Below, one piece after another: positions 1 through 11,367 of a stretch of DNA of 64,000 bases. The position numbers and the translations under genes are program-made. Numbering within the stretch: the stretch's first letter is position 1; the number at the start of each line of letters is the position of its first letter. The notes beneath the pieces were generated by a model that saw nothing but the letters and a program-made list of their open reading frames with translations, searched no databases and had not been told where the DNA came from. The stretch is from Balanoglossus misakiensis. Taxonomy: Eukaryota > Hemichordata. The DNA is taken from positions 124,001 through 188,000 of the forward strand of contig CM082585.2 of the NCBI GenBank assembly GCA_040954595.2. Direction: 5' to 3'.

Positions 1-676
1 TTCCTAAACGTATTTTGACTGTCTTGCCATGGCTCTCATATGTTAGAAACACTTGGCAGTCTAAGCCCCCCTTAAATGTACTAAATCGTACTGGTTTGCT
101 CTGGTTTGGTTTGAACGTCTTGTATAGGCCCTACTGCGTAACACGCCCTTGGCAGCCTAACAGGCCTGGGAGCCAGGATTCTAGGCACCCTGGATATCAA
201 ACTGACTCGGCAGCGTTAGGGTTAAAACTATGTATAATCACATACTAGATGTTTGAAAAATGGCAATGTCTTCTCTAAATGTTATCCATCCAAAGGGATC
301 TGACAAGGGTGTCCCCTGTCAGCACTTCATTTTTTGTTTGTCATAGCAATTTTCGCGACTGCTATATTAGATTTAGAGTTGACTAAAAGATAAATGGTGT
401 CTACGATTCCAAACACATAAAAATTACACCAGTTGTGGACGACACAACATTATTTTATTTGATGAGAGTAGTGTTCATCATGCTATAAATATTGTCAATA
501 AATTTGTTAGTTTTAGAAACCCAACTAAATACACGAAAAGTTGGGCTTTAGATTGGTTAACTGAAAATCAGGCCGATTGCAATTTTTCGGGATTACTTGG
601 CCCGATGCTCCCAACAAGTCACTTAGAATGTACTTTCATTCTAATATTGTCATTTATTAGCATGGAGTAATCTTAC

Positions 677-836
677 TTTTTACCATAAGGGTGGAACCAT
701 GATTCATTCTCAAGAGGGGTCTGGTACCAATACTCATAATGGCCTTCGATACCGGCAGGCATGTATAGCCTATGGCTACGCCCAGCATGAGGTGGTGATT
801 CATACTGTTGGTTGTATGGACTAGCTGGGTTTGGTG
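677..836 (-). pseudogene. 3' fragment of a Pro/Tyr-rich exon (copy A)
   Basis: This is the same sequence as the 3' end of the minus-strand open frame at 20,508-21,083. On the minus strand it encodes a Tyr/Pro/His-rich tail (for example the residues SPPHAG) and ends at a consensus donor, gtaaga, just after a Gly-Lys codon pair. Copy A keeps only this last part; the rest was removed at base 836. The protein family is not recognised. The apparent minus-strand frame at 657-1103 runs in another phase across unrelated parts and is not a gene. Confidence 0.5.
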
Positions 837-968
837 ACAGCGACACAAATTTTCATGCAGATCTTGATTACACTTGTAGAGAAAAACAAAAAAATCTACA
901 CATTGAAAGAAATGGTGATACTTTGAACTGTATAAATTATTAACCCAAGACAATAAATCAAAACTTAC

Positions 969-1092
969 TTTGTTCACAAAGGTCACCAGTGAAAACAATT
1001 CTGACAGAAACATGTGTACAGTTGACATGATCCAGATGTCATCTGGCAGAAACCACTGTTCAAGCACGGATTGGGATCGCATTGGTTGATTC
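969..1092 (-). pseudogene. EGF-like exon, frameshifted (copy A)
   Basis: Minus-strand exon bounded by an acceptor (ccag, at 1093) and a donor (gtaagt, at 968). It encodes one EGF-like module of the same kind as the exons at 5-9 kb, with NPCLNSGFC followed by a CxC pair. Entry phase is 1, as in the other EGF exons. A run of four T where three are expected, just before the last cysteine, shifts the frame. The duplicate at 28,411-28,535 lacks this insertion but has its own 2-bp insertion near the 5' end. The exon is non-coding as it stands unless the extra base is an assembly error. Confidence 0.75.
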
Positions 1093-1293
1093 CTGGTTTT
1101 CAATACAAAAGAAAGTTGGGACGATGAGCAATTGGGCAGAGACTGATCATCAAAAATTTGAGACAGGGAATTCCAACAAATGAGATCATTAAGTTATATA
1201 TGCAAAGCAAATCAGAAAAGAGAATCAGAAGATTTTCTCTGAAGGACACCTTGCAAATTCATGATTGGAAAGACACTGCAGTCACATGTATAT

Positions 1294-2460
1294 TGTAGTG
1301 TCCAAACACTGGTGAGCATCTATACTTTATACATTCAGTAAAATGACGTAATGCAACATTCGGGTCATTATGAATAAAGTGCGTGAACGAGGCTAAGCAC
1401 TCTCACTCTTACATGCCGGACTTGGTGTCTCGTGTTGTCATTATTGCCCACCCACGATTCTATATTTGGCGACGAGGACGGAGAACATGGAGAATCAGCT
1501 AGCCGTCAATGCCGAGTTTTCCTATTCATTCAGATCCGACAACCACCAGTACGAGATGGAAAAAGTACATGGCTAGAGTAGAAAACGCATTTGTCGCATT
1601 CAACATTACAGATGACAAGCGACAACGTGCACTGCTATTGCACTGGGCAGGTGAGGAAGTTTCCGACTTCTTTGATACTCTACCAGATACAGGAACGAGC
1701 TGTGAAACAGCCAAATTAAAGCTTACGTCGTACTTCTCACCCAAACGGAACATTGAATACGAACAATTCATCTTCAGAGACACCATACAAAACAACGGCG
1801 AATCGATTGATGCCTATCACACTTGTTTGCAACGCCTAGCAGAAACATATGTGACTTCACCAATAAGGATCAAGAGGTCAAATCACAAATCATACGAGGA
1901 TTCACATCAGCCCGTCTCAGACGTCGTGCTCTTCGGGAGTACAGCCCGTTCATTTGAGGTATCAGAGGTTCAGGCTAGTGGGATTGAGGAGAAAACCCAA
2001 AATATGGTGTAGATACGGCATCTGTGAATGCGGTCAGAAAACAGCGCCATCAACGCCCGAAACCAAATAAACAAAAGAGAGCTCATCAGCAGCCAGCGAA
2101 AGGACCGTCCACTTGTTATTATTGTGGTGGCACCTATCCACATGACTCAGTATGTCCAGCTAAAGGCAAGTCATGCAGGAAGTGTGGCAAACATAACCAT
2201 TTTGCCAAATGCTGCCGATCAAAAGGCAAGGCAAATAGGGTAGACAAGGATGAAACTGTCAAAGCTGTGCATAAAGTGGAAGACAGCTCGGGAGATGAAT
2301 ACTGCTTCACTGTACAACAATCAAATGGCAGGAGGCCTCGAGTAACAGTGCAGATAGAACAAACAGCAGTTGCCTCACTGATCGACCCTGGTTCTACAAT
2401 AAACATGATGAGTGTAAACACATACAACAACCTAAAGAACAAACCCAGGTGGCAAACAGA
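1294..2460 (+). mobile_element. Ty3/gypsy retrotransposon remnant: 5' LTR, gag, start of protease (copy A)
   Basis: A probable 5' LTR (about 1,294-1,464, starting TGTAGTG) is followed by a primer-binding-like TTTGGCGACGAGG and then a Gag frame from 1,509. Gag carries a retrotransposon-type capsid region and two zinc knuckles (CYYC and CRKC series, about 2,127-2,215). It runs into the start of an aspartic protease with DPGST where DSGST/DTGST is usual. Reverse transcriptase, RNase H, integrase and a 3' LTR are absent. Copy A also lacks 28 bp present in copy B near 1,940, and a frameshift near 1,860 is shared by both copies. It sits in the intron between two EGF-like exons. Confidence 0.8.
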
Positions 2461-2953
2461 AAGCCCGTTTTACCACTGCCAGCAGTGCATTATTGAGTAT
2501 TTTAGCATCGCTGAATTGAACTCTCGTCCAATCAGAATTGTGGACTGTAGCATGATATAATATAATTGAGAATAAATCTCACGACAAGTGTACAGTTTGA
2601 CAATGTACACAGATAATCCGTTTCAACAATGTTTCCTTTGTAGTGTGAATAAAACTGCACACTTTGCAAGTTTTCAACTTCAAAACACTATGGCTATTAC
2701 AGAGACAAAGCTGCTAATATACAGTGTATACCTGTCATTTTTGTTTGTGGTGAGATTTTCATTGGCACAGTCGCACAGAGCTCACACAAGAGGAAATTAC
2801 ACTTTCTGTTGAATTTACTGCATCCTGCTAACTTTAAGTCATATATCCACTGAAACATTAAGTTATAGAATTTTCCATCGCAGTATTCTGTTTTATATAC
2901 ATGTATAGCAGTCCCACACATATTGATTAATTTGACAAAAGAAACTGACTGAC

Positions 2954-3070
2954 AATTTTCACAGCGCTCCCCAGTATAGCATCCTTGGCAGGTGCACGTC
3001 AATGCCACACACGAGGTTAGGGTTGGCAAGTGCTGCCATTTTGACATGGGTTGTTAGCACTGATCAATTC
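2954..3070 (-). pseudogene. EGF-like exon, disabled (copy A)
   Basis: Minus-strand exon with acceptor cgtag at 3,071 and donor gtcagt (gtaagt in copy B). The 3' half reads as the EGF signature CTCQGCYTGERCE. In the 5' half the cysteine spacing is broken: ten bases between the first two Cys codons and fourteen between the third and fourth, so the CQNGSTC part is out of frame, and a TAA follows the first Cys. The duplicate at 30,427-30,543 has the same lesions, so they predate the duplication. Confidence 0.75.
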
Positions 3071-3639
3071 CTACGCATGACAGAAAAATGAAGAATTAGG
3101 CTATGGGCCGGACCTGCCTATCGTTTCAAAATGCACTCTGTATATTAGGGTCTATTTCTTTTACATAAAAAACAAGTCTTCTTGCTCTAATATGATAAAA
3201 GAAAAAAACTTCAACTTAAATATTGCGTCCTCAGAGGTAATATCGAGTCCTAAAATCAGGTATGCTAATGCGGTTAAAGGTCGTGCAGTTCTCCTTATAA
3301 CAAGCGATCTGATTGGTGGTTACGTGACTGCACCAATCACAGAATGTGTTATGTCTCTCAGCAATTACACACACAGGGCAAACTATCAGGCAGCTACATG
3401 TATACTAGTATACATGTTTCAGAAGATTAAACAGAATTTTTGGAAAGGAAAGTTTGAGCAGACTAGTCCATTCAATGTAAAAAATGGTGCTGATTCCAAA
3501 AAAGTCAGTCTTATTGACCCCTTTCAAGACAAAATTGCCATTTTTGCCACTTTTAACCCAAAAGGTCATTTAAAAAAAACACTCAAAACACACTGTTTTC
3601 ATCACATTCGGAGATCTGATGACATTTGAGGATTATGCG

Positions 3640-4998
3640 GAAACAGTGACACCCCAGAATAAAAATTACAGGTGACATTTGCAAGCAGATATGATCTGAC
3701 CATATAGAAATATGGAATGTAAAAACATTAACAAGGAACATGCCCAATAAACTGTCATGTGTCATGGCAGTCTTACAAGTGGTGCTAGAAAAAAAAAATT
3801 GACCAAAAATTGTCGGTACAAACACATATGCGAAGCAACTTCTTTCAGTCAGCTCTGGAACAGACACACACTGACCTGCCACTGGGAATTAAAATTTGAT
3901 AGCTGGTGGTCTCTGTAACAGCTGGCCTATTTAAGTTATGTAAACATGTCTTTGTTCGAGGTAACAACTCCTTGTAAATAGTAACTTTAAAAACAACTGG
4001 ACAATTTGTTTAGGAGAAGATTTGCTAACCAAAAACAAAGAAACTTACCAAAAAAACTCGCTAAATATTTAATCTTTGTGATCTCAGAATTGAATAAAAG
4101 TTGCACATATACAGGTATGTGTTATGAAATTATATCCTAAATTTCAAAGCAATCAGAGAAAAATCTAATTTCAAAGCAATCCAACAAGCAGTTTCACAGA
4201 AAATATTTGTTCAAAAATGGCAAAAACCAAATATGCAAATATCACCAAAATTGTACAATATCTTACTTCAATCACTACAAGGAACATGCTGCCTAAGTTC
4301 AATGCAATAGGACAAGCTGTTTCAGAGAAAACAATTTTTGACAAAAATTGCAAAAGTTTCCCCGATAACACATTTATGCAAATATCACATTTTTTTACAA
4401 CATATTATTTAGGTTACCCCTACGAACATGCCTACCAAATTGCAAAGCAATCTGGCATGAGGTTTTAAAGAAAAAAATGTTTTGACCAAAAATGGCAAAT
4501 ATTGCTCAACATTATAGATATGCACATTTTGCAACAATTTGAACAAAACTATGGTTACTTAGACAACCATTAGGAAGCTTCATACTAAATTTCAAAGACT
4601 TTTTACCAATAACATGGAAAAATACAAAAAAATGCATAAAAAAAAGGAAATCGATAATATTAGCTCAAAACATACAGGATTGTATGAGGTTGATATAAGG
4701 TACATGCATACCAATTTTCAAATCAATATGTCCAGTGGTTGTCCAGTTTTTGAGTTTTGACCAATTTCACATTTTCCCAGCTAATTTGCATATTTTTGGC
4801 AATGACATCTTCATTTGAACAAACTCCCATCTACAGCCCTGCCTGCATCTACACACCAAATATCGAGGTCATACGCGCTGCGGTTTTCAAAATTTTGATG
4901 TGGACGGACATACAGACATCCATCCATCCATCCATACATACATACAGACGTAACCAATCCCATAAGGTCCCATGGTACATACCAATGGGACCTAAAAA
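3640..4998 (+). mobile_element. Rolling-circle-like element, family H2 (intronic)
   Basis: The body is made of degenerate units of about 150 bp, with recurring phrases such as caaagcaatc and aacatgc. It is followed by a catc/cata microsatellite (4,918-4,946) and a terminal hairpin at 4,965-4,993 (arms AGGTCCCAT and ATGGGACCT). Body, then microsatellite, then 3' hairpin, without terminal inverted repeats, is the layout of non-autonomous Helentron/Helitron elements. That family assignment is inferred. The 3' end lies about 15 bp from the splice donor of the EGF exon at 5,011. The 5' terminus is rearranged here. Confidence 0.6.
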
Positions 4999-5010
4999 CT
5001 TGTGACTTAC

Positions 5011-5133
5011 ATGTAACACATGTTTGCCCAGTGTAGCAGGTTGGACAGTTGCAGGTGTAGATTGAGCAGGAGCCTTGAAGTGGCTGATACACTCTGTTAT
5101 TCAGACATTGGTTTAGAAGACACTGGATGATTG
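5011..5133 (-). CDS. EGF-like exon, one cysteine replaced
   Basis: 123-bp minus-strand exon with acceptor ccttag and donor gtaagt, entering and leaving in phase 1. It encodes a single EGF-like module (about 41 residues) ending in CNCPTCYTGQTC. The third conserved cysteine, expected in an NGGxC context, is Tyr (NNRVY), so one disulfide partner is missing. The frame is open. It belongs to the run of EGF exons of one extracellular protein gene. The partner protein and ligand are unknown. Confidence 0.75.
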
Positions 5134-5565
5134 CTAAGGTTGAGAGAAATGAAAAGTATCACATTAGGGTCTTACACACTTGAGTGGGAAGTGAAATCTG
5201 TAGCAGACTGTCAGAAGATTGCACATCCATGTGATCATGTTCATGTGTGACGGATAATGAAGACCACTTGATCCAAGCTTGGTGCTACCATCTTTATCAT
5301 AATTACAGCATCTTATAATATTTACTAGTTGGGGGTGGGGGTAGTTGATGTCATAACTTTCTGATGTTTCAATTTACGGTTGGAAAAATAGCAACATCTA
5401 CACTGATGAGCATTTGAGTCAATGAAAATATTCATCATGGCTACGGTAGTGCATATAAGTCTCTTGGTTAGCTGCACAATCACAGGCAACTTTATTGAGA
5501 CAATATCAATGACAAAGCCCAGCGATTTCTACTTTGTGCGGGAAATCTGACACTGGTTTGCTTAC

Positions 5566-5682
5566 GTTCAGCGCACGTGGTTCCGATGAAACAGCGCGGA
5601 CTCTGGCATCTGAACTCGGTGCAGGACACTTGTTTGCAGAATCCACTGTTTAGACAAGGGTTGGGCTGACACGGATTCAAAT
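5566..5682 (-). CDS. EGF-like exon, intact
   Basis: 117-bp minus-strand exon bounded by ctgtgcacag and gtaagc, phase 1 at both ends. It encodes NPCQPNPCLNSGFC followed by further cysteines to CFIGTTC. Spacing before the last loop is CQSPRC instead of the family's CxCxxC. No stop or frameshift. EGF-like modules are extracellular, disulfide-bonded adhesion or ligand-binding units; this exon has no calcium-binding D-x-D/N start. Confidence 0.8.
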
Positions 5683-6060
5683 CTGTGCACAGAAGAGAAA
5701 GTGAAATAAATTGTGTACAGTTAATATTTACTACATATACTTTAAACAGATTTGTGCAGTCAGGGTTGAGTGGTAAAAATCTCAGTTGGTCAACAGAACA
5801 TCACTGTGACAAATTTCTTCCATGTTCAACAAAAGAAACGTAATGAAATTTTGACACAGGTGTAATAGTGTCTTAGTGTACCATACGGTGCAGGTTATTG
5901 TTTGGTCAAAAACACAATCCCTTTTTATGGCACACACATTCTTAATAAATTTCCCCAAAATTGTGTCGTTATTCACTGTTTGATACAGGTTGGAAGAAAC
6001 CAAGCCGATTATGTGTTATGTTATTATGTTCCTCTTCATCTGAAATTTAAAATCACTCAC

Positions 6061-6183
6061 ATGTCTGACATAAATCGCCGGAGTAACAGCTTGTACAGGA
6101 GCATGTGAATTCAGTACACCAATTGGGCGTCAGCACACAGTTTCCACCATTCCGACACTGGATGGGTTGACACTGGTTGACAG
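6061..6183 (-). CDS. EGF-like exon, intact
   Basis: 123-bp minus-strand exon with acceptor cccacag and donor gtgagt, phase 1. It encodes a complete EGF-like module: NQCQPIQCRNGGNC, then WCTEFTC and CTSCYSGDLC. All cysteines of the local consensus are present. It contains no ATG, so simple start-to-stop ORF searches miss it. It is flanked by similar exons in the same strand and phase, which supports one multi-EGF gene. Confidence 0.8.
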
Positions 6184-6478
6184 CTGTGGGATGTGCAGTC
6201 AAGATATTGTCAAAATTACAGAATCTACAAACTACACTCCACAGTCATGTACATGTATACATGACAACAACCAAAGGGCTGTTTTGAAAAACCAAATGCT
6301 GTGAAATCCTTTAGAGTGTGACAAGAAACCACAGTTGCAACCAAAAAACAAAATAGTGATAACATTAAGCTAGCCCAAAGTTTGAGTTACCAGGGCTTTA
6401 ATATGTGTACCGTACTTATATTATATAATACATAACAAGTGTTTTGCATTGAATAAAGTAATATTGGTTTGTACTTAC

Positions 6479-6598
6479 GCATTGTACATGTGGCACCAGT
6501 GAAGCATTCGGTACACATACAGTCAAACAGGAAACAGCCGTCTCGTGCAACGCATGTGCCACCATTTTGACAAGGCATAGAGTATAACTGATCAATGG
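6479..6598 (-). CDS. EGF-like exon, first cysteine lost
   Basis: 120-bp minus-strand exon with acceptor ttggcag and donor gtaagt, phase 1. It encodes DQLYSMPCQNGGTC, then GCFLFDCMC and ECFTGATC. The first consensus cysteine is Leu (DQL instead of NQC), leaving an odd number of cysteines. The frame is open. Like the 5,011-5,133 exon, loss of a structural cysteine suggests relaxed selection. Confidence 0.75.
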
Positions 6599-6994
6599 CT
6601 GCCAAAACAAAAATGAAAGTATCAATTACCTGCTTGTCAAAAACTTGTACATGTACTTGTGATGTTCATTTCGTTTAAATATGTGAGCAATGTCTTCATT
6701 CCTTGTTTCAAACCTGTACATTTAAAATAACATAATGATGCTATTGCTAGGATTTTTCTGTAAGAATCTTGAAAAATTAAAAAATGTGCCATCAACATGA
6801 TACAGAAGGCTTTCCTTTTTAACGTGCACCTCACACTCAATTTTGACCTACATCAGCAAATTTTGAAAGGATGAAACTTAGTAATGCTTCCACCCCATTT
6901 ATTGGTGTATGGGTCCATCTATCACATTGAGAATACCAAAAATGAGGGTTTATATACCACGCTGTGTCATAAAACAGTAATTCGACACACCTAC

Positions 6995-7055
6995 GGCACA
7001 GATGGCCCCAGTCCAACACTACTGGCAGTAACAGGTGTAGTCACCTCATGGACAC
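6995..7055 (-). pseudogene. Relic of an EGF-like exon
   Basis: On the minus strand the 3' half of an EGF-like exon is readable: YTCYCQ, a TAG stop where a residue before CWTGAIC is expected, then donor gtaggt. The upstream half cannot be recovered and no acceptor is evident. It lies between the exons at 6.5 and 7.5 kb, where one more EGF exon would be expected. Confidence 0.55.
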
Positions 7056-7433
7056 CTCTCTAATCAGAACACCTAGTAAGATTGATTTTTCAAGCCAAAT
7101 AGTAAGGATAATTAAGGACGTCTCTTTTACTTAATACTCAGATGTGTGCACCACCTTAGGAGAGATTACCTCACATGCACAATTATCTCTACAGACACTA
7201 GTCTTCAAGAGGCAACTCTTGTATATTTGAGTGATGAAAACATCCAGGTTCGTACACTTCCTCACAAGTTCGTGCCTATCCTAAATTGCACGGACATACA
7301 AATGAAATTTCTGTTTTCTTTTCCTTTCTTTTCTCTTGGGGAAATTTTAGAAATGAGAAGTTACCACACAATTCAATTGCTATGAAGAGAAAGTGCCCAA
7401 AAGATTGTCATTTACGGTACGTCAGAAACTTAC

Positions 7434-7556
7434 ATATTTCACAACGGTTACCCTCATAGCAACCAGTACAGGCACAGGTATATGCCGTGCAGGAGTTGGC
7501 CACTGCATTACATACAGCCCCGTTGAGACAGCTGTTTCGCTGGCATGGATCTTGGA
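7434..7556 (-). CDS. EGF-like exon, intact
   Basis: 123-bp minus-strand exon with acceptor tattgcag and donor gtaagt, phase 1. It encodes DPCQRNSCLNGAVC, then SCTAYTC and ACTGCYEGNRC. Complete cysteine pattern and no disruption. Together with 9,141-9,263 it is the best-preserved example of the module type. Confidence 0.8.
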
Positions 7557-8514
7557 CTGCAATAAAAAGTGCAACCTATTGTTATCTCAGCAATAGAGCA
7601 GTTCATTTACTGAAACTGCCAGCACCCAATATTATTAATCCATATGTGGAAATCAAATACACCTGCAACAGTTTTAATTTACCATGTGGGTATTTGCATG
7701 GAGGGCCATGGTATTTGTTATCTACTGATAAAATACCCTTCAAAACAATATCCTCATTTCTTCAGAAGTTTGGCAACAAGACCAATAAAATTTGAAGTTT
7801 CACATCAAAATTTACAATGCATAAATATGCTTAAAGATCTACGGAATGCAGATTGCTTGTTTGTTTGCAGGGTGTCTTGAAAGTATATACTCACTTGTTT
7901 GACCATGATGTTCTTTTGCATACATTATTTCCAGGTAAATCCCAATAATCCAATTTGCAAATAAACTGTGTATTAACTAACGCAAAGTCTCGCGTTTTGC
8001 GTGAAGTTGTCACAAACACCTTAGAACATCTCGCAGAAGACGAGAAAAGTGCAACGTGGTTGAACGCAGCGATCATTTATGGAACACATCTGGACAAGTT
8101 AAACAGGAATTTGGCACCTCTGAGTCTGACAGCGTCCAAAACAAGCATCTTTTGTCTAACAGTCCGGGTATTTCACAAGGCTGTGAGCTAACCGTACCGA
8201 GGGTTGCCTGGCGGCCATAGCGCACACATGAAAATCCACCCAGTTTGTTTACAAATTGTTTTCGTGAAATCTGTTTTAATGTTCACGCACTGCGAAATAA
8301 AATGCCCCTAAACCACACTTTTTATTTCAATGCTTCACACAAACATAAAATTATTAAGAAAAGTGTTAGCGTTACCAAGAAATATGAGTGCCCAGTCGGA
8401 CATGCAAAAAACATGGATGATTTGTTTACAATTTTTAAATGAAGCTTGTGGCACTAGAAATGACCGTTCAACCGACAGACGAACACCAAACCATAATAAT
8501 TAGCACAGACATCG

Positions 8515-8860
8515 TAATACTTTTAGAATTTTAGAAAAAAACGCAGTGGCTGCTGAAATGCAGGAGTGCCAGTTTGGTGGCAAGTTTTCGCATCACTGGT
8601 GGGGTCGACACGTGCCGAAGTAAGGAAGTCATTGTCCAACTGTCCTGGGTGTTAATTATATGCAAAAGAACATCATCATACAGATAATCCCCAAACCCTT
8701 TGATCTTTGCCGCAGTTGCTCGTCCTTCTTTCTCCATAGATCATGTGGCAGTGACTGTGAGGCAAGGGCTTCCCTTCATGAAATCAAAGACCTGTGTACT
8801 GGAGGAGGGTTCCTTGCAAATGCTTGACTTGACTTCAAGCATACCTGTAGACTCATATGC
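8515..8860 (-). pseudogene. Unassigned coding-like relic
   Basis: The minus strand has a long open stretch interrupted once by TGA (near 8,738). The downstream part starts MEKEGRATAAK and continues for about 65 codons rich in Leu, Asp and Thr. No domain is recognised. A cag acceptor-like site precedes the upstream part. It lies in the large intron between the EGF exons at 7.5 and 9.1 kb and could be a transposon fragment. I see nothing else in 7,557-9,140 that I can name. Confidence 0.25.
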
Positions 8861-9140
8861 AAATTTACACTATCTGGCCTGGAGTGAGAATTTCCATAGT
8901 GGATGTGCGTTGACAAAAGGCAGTAAAATTGGCCAGTCGCGCATAATGTTTCTTGAACTAAGACAATCAAGACATTATGCGCTACGAAAGTGATTTTGAT
9001 TGGGAAGAGTGTAATCTTGCATTCGATGTCAAGAACTCTCCAAGCTCTGCTGTGGTGATGGCTACACCTATGCTCAGGAAACATGCAGTATTTGAATGCA
9101 TCAGAGACAAAAGGTAAAAGAGACTGCGCTGTATACTTAC

Positions 9141-9263
9141 ATATCTCACACCTATCACCTTTGTAGCAACCAGTACATATGCAGGTGAGATCAAAGCAGG
9201 AATTTCGAGCCGGTTGACAGAAGCCACCATTCTGGCACGGACTTGGTGGACACTGGTTGAGTC
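9141..9263 (-). CDS. EGF-like exon, intact
   Basis: 123-bp minus-strand exon with acceptor ccttgtag and donor gtaagt, phase 1. It encodes NQCPPSPCQNGGFC, then SCFDLTC and CTGCYKGDRCE. All cysteines are present. The predicted extracellular module is nearly collinear with the one at 7,434-7,556, implying exon duplication within the gene. Confidence 0.8.
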
Positions 9264-9509
9264 CTACAAGGAAAAGGGCAAATTTTCCATGATCATCAAT
9301 GTCATGTGATTATGAATGTATGTAAGTGGCTGAAAAAAATTCCCAGGGGTGAGTTTCCTACAAAAATTGTGATGTGACAAACCGACAAATTAGCATATTA
9401 GCATAATCAGAATAAATAAAAAAAATGCACAGGTAGTTTAAAAGAACAAACACTTTGGAAACGGAATAGAGCTAAGCTGCTGTCCCTTTCTAATTGTTAC
9501 TCATTCAAA

Positions 9510-9965
9510 AATCACCTGTCACATCACTCCAATTTTGTATCAGTTGCACTGGCTACCTGTTACAGAGCGTATTGTTTTTAAGATGTTAGTTCTCATTTTT
9601 AAATCCATTCATAAACTTGGTCCAATCTATCTTTCTAGCCTGACTAATCTATATGTTCCGTGTCGCAATTTAAGGTCAGCTGATCAGTTCAAACTCTGCC
9701 CTGTTCGATCACGCACCAAGAGTTATGGTGATCGTGCTTTTACTGTTGCTGCTCCAATTCTTTGGAATAATCTTCCACTCACCATTCGCCAGGCACCAGA
9801 CTTATCTGTTTTTAAATCAAATGTTAAAACTTTACTTTTTAAATCTGTTTTTTAGCCATTTGTTGTATTGTACTTTTGCTTTAAGCGTCATTGACCACAT
9901 TTTTTGTGGATACTGACGCTATACAAATAAATTATTATTATTATTATTATTATTAGTATTATTTC
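9510..9965 (+). mobile_element. CR1/L2-like LINE 3' end
   Basis: An open frame from about 9,535 to 9,855 encodes the conserved C-terminal tail of non-LTR reverse transcriptase ORF2: LHWLPVTERI, then a YVPCRNLRS motif, GDRAF, LWNNLPLTIR and a Lys/Phe-rich end. A short 3' UTR ends in acgctatacaaataaatt followed by (ATT)n at about 9,931-9,960, typical of CR1/L2-type 3' ends. The 5' end is truncated; the catalytic RT domain and endonuclease are absent. It sits in an intron on the strand opposite the EGF gene. Confidence 0.85.
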
Positions 9966-10058
9966 TATTTTTGTGTTTTTACAACATCAGTGAAGTTTAA
10001 ATCATAATAAAAAAAAAATGATAATTATCATTATTAACTGCTATAGATTCAAACTTAC

Positions 10059-10181
10059 TTGTCTCACACCTGGTTCCCTAGTAACACTCTGTGCACATGC
10101 CAATGGTGGCAGTACAAGAATTTGCCTGTTGTTGGCAGGTACCTCCATTGAGACAAGGACTAGTGAAGCATGGATTAGGAA
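10059..10181 (-). pseudogene. EGF-like exon with in-frame stop
   Basis: 123-bp minus-strand exon with acceptor ttccag and donor gtaagt, phase 1. It encodes NPCFTSPCLNGGTC, then SCTAT and a final CTECY, followed by TAG where a Glu/Lys-type codon is usual and then GTRC. The CxC pair is also altered (GMC). Splice sites are intact but translation would stop about two-thirds through the module. Confidence 0.75.
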
Positions 10182-10417
10182 CTGGAAGACAGGAATTCAA
10201 AATTTTATACAACACTTACCTATGGTAACACCAGTACACGTTCATTATTTCTCTGTTATGTTTTTATACTGGTGATTTTACTGTTTTTATTACCGATCAT
10301 ATGACTGACTTAAAGATGATGATGATGAAGATGATGATAATGACTACACCTGCTATTATTACTACAATGTACCTCAGCACTTAGATTTTTTAATAAATGA
10401 CAAAAGACTGTACTCAG

Positions 10418-10547
10418 GTGTTTCACATGTGAAGCCCAGGTAGCAGCCAGCACATTGACATGTGACGCCTGTACAAGATCCCTGGATTGCTTGGCAAGTA
10501 CCAGCATTCCGGCATGGGTTAAGGTTTGTGTTCGCACGGATTCATTG
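10418..10547 (-). pseudogene. EGF-like exon, frameshifted and with lost donor
   Basis: Minus-strand exon with acceptor ttgcag at 10,548. It reads NPC, then in a shifted frame NPCRNAGTC, SCTGVTC and CAGCYLGFTC. Nineteen bases separate the first two Cys codons, so one base has been gained or two lost. Where the donor is expected the sequence is ctgagt instead of gtgagt. Both lesions argue against function. Confidence 0.7.
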
Positions 10548-11367
10548 CTGCAAATGTACACAATATTTACAAAATAAAACAGTATACAACTGTAAGTATT
10601 TATAATAATCAATTGTGAATATCACACCAATCAAGGCCTTTCAATGCACCCTGATTGCTGAGAGCTGAAATACGTGAACCAACGCGTATTTGTTTTCACT
10701 ACTATATCACATGACATTCTGCATCTCTTTTCCATAGTTGTAGTCTGCACCCAACATTGTATTCCGGGGTAGCACTACACGGAACCCCGAAACTTTTTCG
10801 TCATCATCCGAGTACTTTTCCCAGCATGCAGTTGCCAAGATGGCTGCACAGGGAGTTTTTAATTTTGCACTGGTATACAATTTTTTTATTCGTCAATTTC
10901 ACAGACACGTGCATTGCACATCAAAATTTTGCGTCAGAAGTGAGGACAACTTAACTAGGTACCAATGCAATGTGGTTTTAGGCGGATTTGAACTTTTCCT
11001 TTAATGTAACAGTTGTATTGACATGCGATTATCATACTGAACATGAATCAATCTCAAAATTGCTAAAAATAAAATAATTCAGAACATTTAGATTCTACAA
11101 TGGTGAAAAAATATGACAAACCTCCCAAAATTCTTATTTTTGAGGCCATTTTACAAAAATCTACGAGCCTGGCAAAATCTGAAAGAGGTGCTAGATAAAG
11201 GGCGCTTTTTCAAAACTCTAGATGGTTGACCCCCAATTTTTATTCCATAGATTAAATGTTTAGAAGTCATAGTATCATTAGTATTAATTTAAACATGATC
11301 AGACGACCCTTTATTTCGAGGTGCGCAACACCTTAAATATGTTTTTACGACTAAGATGACTACAAAC
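10548..11367. other. Intron between EGF-type and GCC2/GCC3-type exons
   Basis: No gene recognised. The stretch is AT-rich with short, poorly conserved open frames only. It marks the change from GCC2/GCC3-like modules (higher coordinates) to EGF-like modules (lower coordinates) in the minus-strand gene. Confidence 0.5.

Larger units (their letters stand above)
1..3897. repeat. Segmental duplication, copy A
   Basis: Bases 1-836 match 19,832-20,667 at equal length with few differences, and 837 to about 3,897 matches 28,279 to about 31,265. Copy A therefore lacks the 7.6 kb (20,668-28,278) that in copy B holds the Ngaro-type retrotransposon and part of a minus-strand reading frame. The A junction lies inside the run ggtttggtg/acagcgac. 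Shared contents are an EGF-like exon, a gypsy gag remnant and a second degenerate EGF-like exon. The left edge is outside the window. Confidence 0.9.

Noticed and set aside
657-1103. 148-codon minus-strand ORF at 657-1,103
   Set aside because: It crosses the junction at 836/837 and reads the EGF exon and the Pro/Tyr-rich exon in wrong frames; it is an artefact of the rearrangement.
3192-3629. 145-codon plus-strand ORF in copy A
   Set aside because: The corresponding stretch in copy B (30,660-30,960) is interrupted by indels. No domain, splice or start context.
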